From Solirubrobacterales bacterium (GTDB taxonomy: Bacteria; Actinomycetota; Thermoleophilia; Solirubrobacterales; 70-9): DNA of 64,000 bases. Position 1 is the first letter of the stretch. Each line of letters opens with the position of its first letter. The notes beneath the pieces were generated by a model that was given only the letters and a program-made list of their open reading frames with translations, did no database searches and had not been told where the DNA came from. The stretch covers positions 1 through 64,000 of the forward strand of contig JANWHW010000011.1 of NCBI GenBank assembly GCA_025450195.1, read 5' to 3'. Below, piece by piece: positions 33,582 through 44,100 of the stretch. The position numbers were made by a program, and so were the translations under genes.

Positions 33582-34610
33582 TCAGGCGCCCGGGCCGAAG
33601 GCGTCGATGATGCGGTTCTGGTACTCGCTTAGCTCTTCGGGAGAGATGAAATAGGTGGGCGGTGTGAGGAAGAGGCCGTCGGCGCGCTCTGCGGTCGCCT
33701 CGACCCTGGCGCGGACCTTGTCGAGCGGGCCGGCAGCGCAGTAGGTGTCGACCATCTCGTCGCTGATCGCAGCAGGCACAGCCGCCAAATCGCCACGGCG
33801 GAAGGCATCGCCGGCCTCCACGGCGTTGTCGGCAAAGCCATGCAGCTCCCAGAGCGGCATGTAGGTCTTGACGGTGGCATAGAAGGAGATGGTGCGACGA
33901 GCCATCTCGATCGCCCGCGCCTCGTCGTCGTCGATCGCGCAGCAGACGGTCGGCAGGTAGTCGAAGGCAGCGCGCTCGCGGCCAGAGCGGTTCAACCCCT
34001 CCTCGAAGGAGGAGACGACGATCTCATCGATCCAACGCAGGCTCTGGATTGGATGGCCGATCAGCCCGTCGGCGACATCACCCGCCATTCGGCACATGCC
34101 CCCCTGTATGCCGGCGGTGTAGATCGGCACGGACTCCCGCACGGCCGGGTGAGGCCGGATCCAGCCCTTGATGTCGATGTCGTAATAGGAGCCCTCATAG
34201 CGAATCGGTTCTCCCTTGCCGGCCTGCTGCATGATCAGGCGAGTCGCCTCGATCGTCTCTCGCATGTGCGGGGCCGGCTTGCCGTACTCAGCGTTGTGCC
34301 AGGTTTCATTGAGACGCTTGACGCCGGATCCGAGTCCAAGCCGGAAGCGTCCACCCGACATCTCGTCGATGTCCAGGGCACTGACGGCAACGATGAAGGG
34401 GCTGCGGGTGAACGCCCAGGCGATCCCGGTGGCGACATCGATCGTCTCGGTCCGCCCCGCCAAGTACGCAGCCTGCGTTACCGACGAACGAAAGAGCTCG
34501 GGCGCCCAGACGCACTCCACTCCAGCCGCCTCGGCGCGCTTTGCCTCAGCCTCGAGGTCGGCAACGGTCATGCCGATCGCTGCAACGGAGATTCGATCCA
34601 GCGCCGCCAT
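33582..34610 (-). CDS. LLM-class F420-dependent oxidoreductase
   Basis: The 342-residue protein is a luciferase-like TIM barrel. Markers are AAGVECVWAPELF, the non-prolyl-cis-peptide region IDVATGIAWAFTRSPFIVAVSALDIDEMSGGRFRLGLGSG, and the C-terminal GDAFRRGDLAAVPAAISDEMVDTYC. Actinobacterial members of this branch use coenzyme F420, although FMN use cannot be excluded. The substrate is unknown. It starts eight bases after the stop of an acyl-CoA dehydrogenase gene, suggesting a step in the same acyl or steroid-like catabolic pathway. Confidence 0.88.
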   Translation of the reverse strand: MAALDRISVAAIGMTVADLEAEAKRAEAAGVECVWAPELFRSSVTQAAYLAGRTETIDVATGIAWAFTRSPFIVAVSALDIDEMSGGRFRLGLGSGVKRLNETWHNAEYGKPAPHMRETIEATRLIMQQAGKGEPIRYEGSYYDIDIKGWIRPHPAVRESVPIYTAGIQGGMCRMAGDVADGLIGHPIQSLRWIDEIVVSSFEEGLNRSGRERAAFDYLPTVCCAIDDDEARAIEMARRTISFYATVKTYMPLWELHGFADNAVEAGDAFRRGDLAAVPAAISDEMVDTYCAAGPLDKVRARVEATAERADGLFLTPPTYFISPEELSEYQNRIIDAFGPGA

Positions 34611-34618
34611 CGACCCGC

Positions 34619-35743
34619 CTAAGCCGTGACCGGCTCGGCCTGTTTGGCCAGCACGGCGTCAGCGACCCGTTCGCGGTGCCACTTTGCATCGCCGAAGGTG
34701 GCGGCATTCGCCTTGCCGCGCTTGAGGAAGAAGTGCAGGTCATGCTCCCAGGTGAACCCAATGCCGCCATGCACCTGGATCGATGCATCGGGCACCCGCC
34801 AGCCTGCGTCGGACGCGTAAGCCTTCGCCATCGAGGCGGCAACCGGCAGCAACTCGGGCTCCGCATCGGCTGCCCAGGCGGCGCCGTAGACCGCCGAGCG
34901 GGAGTTCTCGGTCTCGAGCAGCATCTGGGCGCAGCGATGGGAAACCGCCTGATAGGCGCCGATCGGCCGGCCGAACTGCTGACGGTCCTTGGCGTACTCG
35001 ACAGCCATCTCCATCGCCCGCTGTGCAACTCCGGTGGACTCGGCGGCAAGCGCGACACAAGCGCGCCAAAGCACCGGCAGGTAGTCCGCCTGCTCGCCAG
35101 TCAGTGTCGCCTCGGGCCCCACCCGCACCCCGTCGAATCGAACCGAGTGCAGCCGGCGAGTTAGGTCGATCGAGCGCTCCGGCGCGACGCTGACGCCAGC
35201 CGCGCTCCGCTCCACCAGGTGTCGGCGGCCATCCGAGGTGGCGACGAGAAAGAAGTCGGCCGTGCCGGCGTCCAGAACCAGGACCTTCTCCCCGTCCAGC
35301 ACAACCCCGTCGCCGTCCTCCTTGGCCTCCATTGCGAAGCCGCCGATAGCGGCCGGCGTCCCCGCGTCGAAGAGGGCCAGCGTGCCCCGAGCCTCTCCAG
35401 CCGCCAGGGGGCGAAGCCAGCGCTCCCGCTGCTCGTCGGTGCCGCGCAGCGCCAAAGCCAGGCCCGCGACCGTCGTGGAGAGCAGCGGCGAGGGAGCAAG
35501 CGCATAGCCCATCTCCTCGAAGAGAACGGCAAGCTCGACTATTCCGAGGCCCTGTCCTCCCCACTCCTCGGGCAGGGCCAGCCCCGGCCACCCCAACCCG
35601 GCCATCTCTTCCCAGTCGGACTGCTCGAAGCCGTTCTCGCTCTCGGCCAAGGCCCTGATCCGCTCCGATTTGTAACGGGCGGCGAGAAAGTCGCGAGCCG
35701 TCGACTTGATCGCCTGTTGCTCGTCGGTGAGATCGAAGTACAT
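34619..35743 (-). CDS. Acyl-CoA dehydrogenase, probable non-catalytic partner subunit
   Basis: The 374-residue protein has the ACAD fold (N-terminal FDLTDEQQAIKSTARDFLAARY; TGVAQRAMEMAVEYAKDRQQFGRPIGAYQAVSH) and ends with HGGIGFTWEHDLHFFLKRGKANAATFGD. The catalytic Glu of the EGG/EGT motif is absent at the expected C-terminal position. Mycobacterial heterotetrameric ACADs (FadE26-27, FadE28-29 types) show this division: one subunit supplies the base, the other completes FAD binding. It lies two bases from the catalytic-type gene upstream, so an alpha2beta2 complex is likely. Confidence 0.9.
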   Translation of the reverse strand: MYFDLTDEQQAIKSTARDFLAARYKSERIRALAESENGFEQSDWEEMAGLGWPGLALPEEWGGQGLGIVELAVLFEEMGYALAPSPLLSTTVAGLALALRGTDEQRERWLRPLAAGEARGTLALFDAGTPAAIGGFAMEAKEDGDGVVLDGEKVLVLDAGTADFFLVATSDGRRHLVERSAAGVSVAPERSIDLTRRLHSVRFDGVRVGPEATLTGEQADYLPVLWRACVALAAESTGVAQRAMEMAVEYAKDRQQFGRPIGAYQAVSHRCAQMLLETENSRSAVYGAAWAADAEPELLPVAASMAKAYASDAGWRVPDASIQVHGGIGFTWEHDLHFFLKRGKANAATFGDAKWHRERVADAVLAKQAEPVTA

Positions 35744-35745
35744 GG

Positions 35746-36924
35746 CTAGCGCAGCCTCGGCAGGCCGAGGACTCGCTCGGCGATGATGTTCTTGAGGATG
35801 TCGGTGGTGCCGCCCTCGATTGAGTTGGCGCGGGAGCGAAGGAACCCGTACTGCCAGGCACCATTGGCGACGGCGTTCTCGGCGCCGCGATCGAGCGGGG
35901 CATAGGCGCCCTCGATGTCAAGCGCCAACTCGGCGATCCGCTGGTTGATGTCAGCCCACTGCCACTTGCCAAGCGAGCCTTCCGGCCCGGGGATGCCCGA
36001 CTGCATCGTTTTGGTCAGACCGCGATAGGCGTTGAGGCGCATCGTCTCGGCCTCTATGTGGAGCTGTGCCAGGCGCTGGCGAAACACCGGGTCCTCGGCA
36101 GCCGTGCCGCCGTTTATCCGCGTCTCACCGGCAAGGTCACCAAGTCGCTTGAGGCTGTTGGAAATCTGCGCGATCGCGCCGAAGGCCAGCCCAGCGCGCT
36201 CGTTCATCAGCGTCGTAATCGCCACTGCCCATCCGTCGCCGACCTCTCCGACGACGTTGGAGTCGGGGATTCGAGCCTCCTCGATGAAGATCTCGTTGAA
36301 CTCGCCCTCGCCGGTGATTTGGACCAGCGGACGAACCTGGACACCCTCCTGCTCCATGTCCATCAGGAAGTAGGTGAGGCCCTTGTGCTTGGGGGCGTCG
36401 GGGTCGGTGCGGGCAACGAGCATGCACCACTTGGCGTACTGGGCGAAGGTCGTCCAGACCTTCTGCCCGGTGACCACCCATTCATCGCCGTCCTTGACCG
36501 CCTTCGTTTTGAGCGAGGCGAGATCCGAGCCGGACTCTGGCTCCGAGAAGCCCTGGCACCAAATCTCCTCGGCGGTGAGGATCGGCTCGAGGTAGCGCTG
36601 CTTTTGCTCGTCGGTGCCGTGAGCGATCACCACTGGGCCACCCATCGCGAGACCGAGTACGTTGGCCGGGCTGGGCGCTTCCTGGCGACTTGCCTCGCTG
36701 ACGAAGATCGCCTGCTCGATCATCGTCGCGCCGCGACCGCCGTACTCCTTGGGCCATGAGATGCCGGCCCAACCGGCCGCGTGCATCTTGCGCTGCCAGT
36801 CGCGTCGGAAGGCCATCACCTCCTCGAGGCCCGCCTCGGGCTCAGGTCCTGGGTGGTTCTCTTCCAACCAGGTCCGAACCTCGTCGCGAAACTCCTGCTC
36901 CGATGGAGAGAGGCTCAGGTCCAC
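35746..36924 (-). CDS. Acyl-CoA dehydrogenase, catalytic-type subunit
   Basis: The 392-residue protein starts at GTG 36924 ([16 protein letters not shown]); the open extension to 36975 lacks family character. FAD and substrate regions include [42 protein letters not shown] and the C-terminal [23 protein letters not shown], with the catalytic Glu in IEGG. It belongs to the branch used for branched or sterol side-chain acyl-CoAs in mycobacteria, but the substrate here is unproven. It is the first gene of a compact minus-strand operon running down to the ATL gene. Confidence 0.93.
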   Translation of the reverse strand: MDLSLSPSEQEFRDEVRTWLEENHPGPEPEAGLEEVMAFRRDWQRKMHAAGWAGISWPKEYGGRGATMIEQAIFVSEASRQEAPSPANVLGLAMGGPVVIAHGTDEQKQRYLEPILTAEEIWCQGFSEPESGSDLASLKTKAVKDGDEWVVTGQKVWTTFAQYAKWCMLVARTDPDAPKHKGLTYFLMDMEQEGVQVRPLVQITGEGEFNEIFIEEARIPDSNVVGEVGDGWAVAITTLMNERAGLAFGAIAQISNSLKRLGDLAGETRINGGTAAEDPVFRQRLAQLHIEAETMRLNAYRGLTKTMQSGIPGPEGSLGKWQWADINQRIAELALDIEGAYAPLDRGAENAVANGAWQYGFLRSRANSIEGGTTDILKNIIAERVLGLPRLR

Positions 36925-36942
36925 GCGGGGAGCATATAGCCG

Positions 36943-36964
36943 GGACTGGCCAGGCGGCCAGTCC
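36943..36964. promoter_or_regulatory. Inverted repeat upstream of the paired acyl-CoA dehydrogenase operon
   Basis: GGACTGGCC-AGGC-GGCCAGTCC has perfect 9-bp arms and lies 19-40 bases upstream of the GTG at 36924. The half-site ACTGG is shared with the TTGACTGGTCAGTCAA operators, but spacing and outer bases differ, so a different regulator of the same family is possible. Confidence 0.55.
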
Positions 36965-37015
36965 TCATTTCTCAAAGTTGGACGAAAGGGACCTACGCCT
37001 ACGGTGGGGGCTCGC

Positions 37016-38203
<1,188 letters not shown>

Positions 38204-38270
38204 TGGAAGCCTCCCTTTCGCCTCAGACGCCGTCGGCGCAGCTTTGCGCCCTATAGGCAAGATAGCCGAT

Positions 38271-38284
38271 TGACTGGTCAGTCA
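38271..38284. promoter_or_regulatory. Palindromic operator, site 2 (same as at 30022)
   Basis: TGACTG-GT-CAGTCA, within the 17-mer GATTGACTGGTCAGTCA (38268-38284) identical to the site before the acyl-CoA dehydrogenase at 28.7-30.0 kb. It lies about 70 bases upstream of the thiolase start and about 105 upstream of the dehydrogenase start, so it could control both. The same gap also holds a looser ACTGGCCAGC ... GGCTGAC sequence and two GACGGCGGTT direct repeats. Confidence 0.7.
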
Positions 38285-38388
38285 GCCAAAGAATGTGCGC
38301 TTCTCATGCGCAAAGCCATCGGCGATAGGACTGGCCAGCGGGTGGCTGACGGCGGTTGACGGCGGTTGCGTGATAGGAACCCCTCCTG

Positions 38389-39213
<825 letters not shown>

Positions 39214-39240
39214 CGGCCGCGCGGAGCTGGGCTCCGACGA

Positions 39241-39474
39241 TCAGATATTTCGCTTTCCGGCGAGGTCCCAGATGACATCGGCCTCTGAGATGCCCTGGCG
39301 GCGGGCCACTGTCTCAATTTCGTCCCACGGGAGATGGGCCTCGGGCAGGTCATCCCAGCGAGCCAAGTCAAGAGCCTCGACGGCGCCTTGAAGGGCCGGC
39401 CCCAAATGCTCCTCCGAACGCAGCAGCGCCCTTAGTACCTCAAGCTGCTTATCGCTCATGCGCACCACCCACAT
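39241..39474 (-). CDS. Small hypothetical protein, 77 residues
   Basis: ATG 39474 is supported by GGAGG seven bases upstream. The short acidic helical protein ends with ARRQGISEADVIWDLAGKRNI, which looks like a small helical recognition segment, but no family is recognised. It is convergent with the dehydrogenase gene and lies downstream of the CNNM-type gene on the same strand. Confidence 0.55.
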   Translation of the reverse strand: MWVVRMSDKQLEVLRALLRSEEHLGPALQGAVEALDLARWDDLPEAHLPWDEIETVARRQGISEADVIWDLAGKRNI

Positions 39475-39548
39475 GCGATACCTCCAGGTTTCGGCGGGGA
39501 CGTGGGCTGCTCTGGAAACTAGACGGAGGAGCGGATGGAATCGGCCCG

Positions 39549-40838
39549 TCAGCTGCCCAAGCCGCTGATCCGGACCGCCTCGACCCGGTTTTCTCGCACC
39601 GCTTCCACTTTGATCGTGTAGCCGTTGGCGGTGATCGTGTCGCCGCGCCTGGGGAGGCGCCCGAGCTCCCCGAACACATAGCCCCCGATCGAGTTGTAGG
39701 AGTCACTGTCGACCGGCAGCTCGATCCCGGCGTCAGACAGGTCACCAAGCGAAACATGCCCGCGCACGAACCATTCGCCGCTGTTGAGCTGTCGCAGCGC
39801 GGCGGCCCGGGGATCGGTCTCGTCCTCGATCTCCCCCACGACCTCCTCGAGGATGTCCTCGACCGTGACGATCCCAACGGTCCGCCCATACTCGTCGACG
39901 ACCACCGAGAGTGAGGTGCGCTGAAGCTGGAGGTCGTGCAAGAGGTCGTCGAGCGGCCGGGTCTCCGGGACGATCAACGCGTCGCGGACCACAGGCTCTA
40001 TGGCCGCGTCCGGGCCGTCACTCATATAGAGACGAGCAAGGCTGTTGTTGTGGACGATTCCCTTGACTCGATCCGGGCTCTCGTCTTCGATCACCACGAG
40101 CCTCGTGTGGCCCGAGGTGACACAGCGCCTCAGTGCCGTCTCAGCCGTCACGGCCGCATCGACCGTGATCACAGCTGGGATTGGCGTCATCACCTCGCGT
40201 GCCACCTGCTCATGGAGATGGAAGACCCCGCCCAGCATCCCCGCCTCACCGGGGTCAAGCGTGCCCCCCAACCGGGAGCGATCGATGATCTGCTTCAGGT
40301 CATCGGCGGTATGCCGCTCCTCGATGTCGGTCGGGTCGACGCCGAAGAGGCGGACGACAGAGTTCGAGATGGCGCTCAGCCCCACCGTCACCGGAGCGGT
40401 CGCTGCGCGGAACCAGTTGAGCGGGCGCGCAACCCGACGCGCCGTGCGCTCCGCGTGGCCGATCGCAAGCATCTTCGGGACCTGCTCGCCGATGCTGATG
40501 TGAAGTGCCGTGACCAGCGCGAACGCAATTGCCACCGAGAGGCCAACCGCGACGCCGTGCGAGAGGCCGCCGAAAACCGGCTCGATCAGCTTCGCCAGCG
40601 AAGGCTCGCCCAGGAATCCAATGGCGATCGAGGCCATCGTTATCCCCACCTGACACGCCGACAGGGACTCGTCGATCTTGTCGAGCTGCTCGATCACAGC
40701 CTCGGCACCGGTCTGCCCCTCTTTGGCCAGCTGCTCGATCTTGCCGCGGCGAGTCCTGACCAGGGCGAACTCAGCGGCGACGAAAAAGCCGTTGACCGCC
40801 ACTAGAACAAGCAGCAGGACGAGCAGCAGGACACTCAT
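39549..40838 (-). CDS. CNNM/CorC-HlyC family membrane protein (DUF21-CBS-CorC_HlyC)
   Basis: The 429-residue protein has an N-terminal DUF21 membrane domain (about 1-190, [56 protein letters not shown]), two cytoplasmic CBS domains (about 205-330, including [14 protein letters not shown] and [25 protein letters not shown]), and a C-terminal CorC_HlyC domain ([11 protein letters not shown] end). The family includes bacterial Mg2+ efflux proteins (CorC/YhdP/MpfA types). The substrate is probably Mg2+ but is not proven by sequence. Confidence 0.92.
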   Translation of the reverse strand: MSVLLLVLLLVLVAVNGFFVAAEFALVRTRRGKIEQLAKEGQTGAEAVIEQLDKIDESLSACQVGITMASIAIGFLGEPSLAKLIEPVFGGLSHGVAVGLSVAIAFALVTALHISIGEQVPKMLAIGHAERTARRVARPLNWFRAATAPVTVGLSAISNSVVRLFGVDPTDIEERHTADDLKQIIDRSRLGGTLDPGEAGMLGGVFHLHEQVAREVMTPIPAVITVDAAVTAETALRRCVTSGHTRLVVIEDESPDRVKGIVHNNSLARLYMSDGPDAAIEPVVRDALIVPETRPLDDLLHDLQLQRTSLSVVVDEYGRTVGIVTVEDILEEVVGEIEDETDPRAAALRQLNSGEWFVRGHVSLGDLSDAGIELPVDSDSYNSIGGYVFGELGRLPRRGDTITANGYTIKVEAVRENRVEAVRISGLGS

Positions 40839-40945
40839 CGGCTATTTGGCCCGGTACTTCGGGGGAGATCGTCTTCGGCCATTCGGCGTTAAGGAATATA
40901 GCTCGCCACCCCACGGAACGATTGAGAGTGCGATATTGGGCACAA

Positions 40946-41866
40946 ATGCGCATTGCCAGCCTCGTTCCGTCCGCCACCGAGATGCTGTTCGCTCTTGGCC
41001 TGGGAGATCAAGTCGTGGGCGTGACCCACGAGTGCGATTTCCCTCTCGCCGCGGGCTCCCTGCCCCATCTGACCAGGACCGTCTTGGAGCCTGGGCTCAG
41101 CGCAGCTGAGATCGACGCCGCCGTGAAGGCCACAGTTGGAGACGGGCGAGCGCTGTATGAGCTCGACGAGGAGCGGCTCGCCGAGCTAAACCCCGATCTG
41201 ATCGTCACGCAGGCCGTCTGCGACGTATGCGCAGTGTCCTACGAGGACGTGCTCGAGGTCGCGTCGCGGCTGCCGAGCAGGCCTCGGGTCATCCAGCAAG
41301 ATCCGAGCACGCTGGGCGAGATGCTCGAGGACATCGTCCGGCTCGGCGAGACGACCGGCGTAACGGCTGAGGCACACGAGCTCCGGGGCGAGCTGGAGGG
41401 AAGGCTCGCCACGATTCACGCTGCCGTCTCAGATGCCAGTCAGCCGCGAGTCATCGCGCTGGAGTGGCTGGATCCCCCCTACGTCGGCGGACACTGGATC
41501 CCCGAGATGATCTCCATCGCGGGCGGAGAGGATGTGGCGGGACCGCCGGGGCTGAAGTCTCCCGAGGTCCAATGGGGAGAGCTTGGCGGGCTCAACCCAG
41601 ACGTGGTAGTCGCGATGCCATGCGGTTGGTACGTGGAGGGGGCCCAAGCGCAGACAATCGAGCACTGGAATCGCATCGAGAGCCTCGGCGCCAGACAGGT
41701 CTTTGCCGTCGATGCCGCATCGACCTTCTCCCGCCCGGGGCCACGACTGGTCGACGGCGTTGAGCTGCTTGCCCACCTGCTTCACCCAGACCTGGCCGAG
41801 TCGCCAGGCAATATCGGCTTTATCGAGGTTCGAGCTCCTGCCGCTCGTCATTCCGACGCTTACTAG
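40946..41866 (+). CDS. Cobalamin/corrinoid-binding BtuF-like protein without a signal peptide
   Basis: The 306-residue protein is a class III substrate-binding protein: RIASLVPSATEMLFALGLGDQVVGVTHECDFP at the start, IVTQAVCDVCAVSYEDV and a C-terminal lobe with GGHWIPEMISIAGGED. ATG 40946 is the first good start; TTG 40922 and GTG 40928 also exist. No signal peptide or lipobox precedes the domain, so it is probably cytoplasmic, as in several actinobacterial cobalamin-binding proteins. No BtuCD transporter is adjacent. A role in corrinoid handling is likely but unproven. Confidence 0.85.
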   Translation: MRIASLVPSATEMLFALGLGDQVVGVTHECDFPLAAGSLPHLTRTVLEPGLSAAEIDAAVKATVGDGRALYELDEERLAELNPDLIVTQAVCDVCAVSYEDVLEVASRLPSRPRVIQQDPSTLGEMLEDIVRLGETTGVTAEAHELRGELEGRLATIHAAVSDASQPRVIALEWLDPPYVGGHWIPEMISIAGGEDVAGPPGLKSPEVQWGELGGLNPDVVVAMPCGWYVEGAQAQTIEHWNRIESLGARQVFAVDAASTFSRPGPRLVDGVELLAHLLHPDLAESPGNIGFIEVRAPAARHSDAY

Positions 41867-41891
41867 CGGCCCACCAACCTCGAACGAATCC

Positions 41892-42716
41892 TCAGGCAAC
41901 CGCCAGCGCACCCGCGATCGAAACGATGCCGATCGCGGACATCGCGAGAATTTCAACGGCGAAGCGCCGTGGGCCGAGCATCCCCCGTTCACCGGCGATG
42001 ATGAACAGCGCGCAGACGAGGCCACCGGCAAGGCCACCCAGATGACCCCCGACGCTGATCCCGCTGATCCCGAAGGTGAGCGCCAAGTTGATCAACAGCA
42101 GGAACCCCAGCTCGGATGCAAGAGTGTCGAGCCCCCGCCCTCGAGCGATGACGAAGGTGGCTCCGAACAGGCCAAAGATCGCGCCCGAGGCGCCAACCGT
42201 CAACTCGAGCGGATCGGTCATCGCCAGAGCTCCAAAGGAGCCCGCAAGAAGCGAGGCAAAGTAGAGAGCCACGAAGCGGGGTGTGCCGATCCCCGGCTCC
42301 AACACCCGGCCGAGTACGAAGAGGGCAAACATGTTGAACCCAAGGTGCAGGAGGCCGGCGTGGAGGAAGCCACCGGTTATGAGCCGATACCACTCGCCGT
42401 CTGCAACCGAGATCCCGCGCAATCCAAAGTCACCGATCAGAGAGCTGTTCGTGCCGAGGTTAAAACCGCCGGCTCCACTGGCGATCTCAGCCAGAAAGGC
42501 GAGTACGTTCAGGACGATCAACACGTAGGTCGCCGGCGTGTCGTAGCGACCTGGCCCGGCTGCCCCCCGAGTCACCCGCGTGCGCTGTTTGGAGCATTCC
42601 GGGCAGCGCATCCCGACCGGGGTCGGCGTCATGCACTCGGGGCAAATCGGTCGCCCGCAGGACGAGCATGAAACGCCCGTCTCACGATTTGGGTGCCGGT
42701 AGCAGGTCTGGCTCAT
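41892..42716 (-). CDS. Rhomboid-family intramembrane serine protease with N-terminal zinc-ribbon/B-box-like region
   Basis: The 274-residue protein begins with Cys/His-rich zinc-binding knuckles (CYRHPNRETGVSCSSCGRPICPECM and MRCPECSKQ) in the cytoplasm. A six- or seven-helix rhomboid domain follows, with the catalytic Ser in TVGASGAIFG and the His in GGHLGGLAGG. The structural segment LLHLGFNMFALFVLG is also present. It should cleave transmembrane substrates within the bilayer. This zinc-ribbon arrangement is common in actinobacterial rhomboids. The gene is divergent from the DUF4383 gene. Confidence 0.93.
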   Translation of the reverse strand: MSQTCYRHPNRETGVSCSSCGRPICPECMTPTPVGMRCPECSKQRTRVTRGAAGPGRYDTPATYVLIVLNVLAFLAEIASGAGGFNLGTNSSLIGDFGLRGISVADGEWYRLITGGFLHAGLLHLGFNMFALFVLGRVLEPGIGTPRFVALYFASLLAGSFGALAMTDPLELTVGASGAIFGLFGATFVIARGRGLDTLASELGFLLLINLALTFGISGISVGGHLGGLAGGLVCALFIIAGERGMLGPRRFAVEILAMSAIGIVSIAGALAVA

Positions 42717-42757
42717 CGGGAAGCGGAGCCTACAATCGGCGACGGCTCCCACCCACT

Positions 42758-43204
42758 ATGGACAAAGGCATCCAAGACGCAAGCCCGGCGAGGCTCTACG
42801 CCACCTTGGCTGGGGGCCTTCTCGTAATCGTCGGAATCGTCGGCTTCTTCTACAGCTCGTCGTTCGGCAGCCCCGGCACCACGGGCGAGGTCTTTGGGCT
42901 CTTCGAGGTCAACGGCTGGTACAACGTCGCTCATATCGCCACCGGAGCCGCCGGCCTGCTCGTCGCCGGCTATGCGCCTCGCCAGTACGCGCTATCGATG
43001 GGCACGATCTACGCCACGATTGCGATCTGGGGCCTGATCGTGGGCAGCGGAGAGTCGATCCTCGGCTTCCTCCCCGTCAATGACGGCAACAACTTCCTCA
43101 ACCTGGCTCTGGGAGCTCTGGGCATCTGCGCCGCCCTCGCCACCCCGCGCCTCGGCACCACGAAGCCGCCCGCACATCGCCAGCGTGCGGCCAGGCCTAC
43201 TTGA
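42758..43204 (+). CDS. DUF4383-like membrane protein
   Basis: From ATG 42758 (MDKGIQDASPARLYATLAGG) the 148-residue protein has four predicted membrane helices, with GLFEVNGWYNVAHIATGAAGLLVAG and GFLPVNDGNNFLNLALGALG as family-like blocks. DUF4383 proteins are of unknown function. A longer frame from 42668 would overlap the rhomboid gene, so the shorter form is used. Its stop overlaps the convergent gene at 43197. Confidence 0.75.
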   Translation: MDKGIQDASPARLYATLAGGLLVIVGIVGFFYSSSFGSPGTTGEVFGLFEVNGWYNVAHIATGAAGLLVAGYAPRQYALSMGTIYATIAIWGLIVGSGESILGFLPVNDGNNFLNLALGALGICAALATPRLGTTKPPAHRQRAARPT

Positions 43205-43523
43205 GGCGGCTGGTCAGAGCGCCGAGCCCGCCACGGGTCTGCTGACGACCGCGCCTGCGGATCTCGAGCAGGACCAGAGCGCCGGTGGCGAGCCCGCCGG
43301 CACTCACCGCGACGACCGGGCGGACCCAGTTGCGCGGATCGCGCAGCGCGCGCAGCTCGCTCTCCGAGAGCTCCTCGGCCCAGTCGGAGAGCTCCTCGGC
43401 CGCCGCCTGGGTAACCGCCGAAAGCGTGTCCTCGACGCGCCCTGAAAGCCGCTGCGGCGGCTCGATCGGCCGCAGCGCGTCCGCAAGCAGCTGCTCTACC
43501 TTGTTGATGTCACTCGAGGTCAC
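43197..43523 (-). CDS. Small membrane protein coupled to an ECF sigma factor (candidate anti-sigma)
   Basis: The 108-residue protein has a helical N-terminal region of about 70 residues and one membrane helix near the C-terminus (WVRPVVAVSAGGLATGALVLLEI), then a basic tail. Its start overlaps the ECF sigma gene by 14 bases. Position and architecture fit an anti-sigma factor, but the zinc-binding HxxxCxxC motif of ZAS-type anti-sigma factors is absent. Alternatively it is an unrelated small membrane protein. Confidence 0.62.
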   Translation of the reverse strand: MTSSDINKVEQLLADALRPIEPPQRLSGRVEDTLSAVTQAAAEELSDWAEELSESELRALRDPRNWVRPVVAVSAGGLATGALVLLEIRRRGRQQTRGGLGALTSRLK

Positions 43524-44067
43524 TGTTCATCTCCTCTTCGAGCTGTTTGATTCCCCGGTGGATCAAAACCTTCGTGGCGCCATCGCTGCGGCCCAACGCT
43601 CTGGCGATCTCGCGGTTGTCCATCCCCAGCGCAAACCGCATGATCAACGCATCGCGCCGGTCGTCCGGCAGGTGCTGGAGCCGATCCATCACTTGCCTCA
43701 GCTCCTCGCGGCCCTCCGCGATCGCCTCTGTGCCATGGCGAGCCGGGACAGGCTCGGCGCTGTCCAGCGGCGTTTGGGGCCGCCGCGAGCGATCCCGGTA
43801 GTAGTTGAGCGCAAGGTTGTGGGCAATCCGAATCAGCCAGGGGCGCAGCGGGCGACCGTTTGACTCCCGCCGCGCACGATCGAAATGCCGGTATGCCTGC
43901 AGGAACGCCTGCTCGGTGAGGTCTTCGGCGTCGTGGTGATTGCCGATCCGGTAGTAGGCGTAGGAATAGACATCTCGGAGGTGAGCTCGATAGAGCTCTT
44001 CGAAGGCGCGATCGAGCTCTGCCTTGGCGGCGGGATCGAGGCTGGCCGGCTCGACGTTGTCGCTCAC
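43510..44067 (-). CDS. ECF-family RNA polymerase sigma factor
   Basis: The 185-residue protein has sigma-2 (about residues 27-95: YRAHLRDVYSYAYYRIGNHHDAEDLTEQAFLQAY and RPWLIRIAHNLALNYYRD) and sigma-4 (about 120-175: LPDDRRDALIMRFALGMDNREIARALGRSDGATKVLIHRGIKQL). It directs RNA polymerase to a specific regulon, often in response to envelope stress. The overlapping downstream membrane gene may encode its anti-sigma factor. No autoregulatory promoter was identified. Confidence 0.93.
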   Translation of the reverse strand: MSDNVEPASLDPAAKAELDRAFEELYRAHLRDVYSYAYYRIGNHHDAEDLTEQAFLQAYRHFDRARRESNGRPLRPWLIRIAHNLALNYYRDRSRRPQTPLDSAEPVPARHGTEAIAEGREELRQVMDRLQHLPDDRRDALIMRFALGMDNREIARALGRSDGATKVLIHRGIKQLEEEMNSDLE

Positions 44068-44100
44068 TGGCCAAGCCTAGCCTCACCCGTACGTCCAGGC

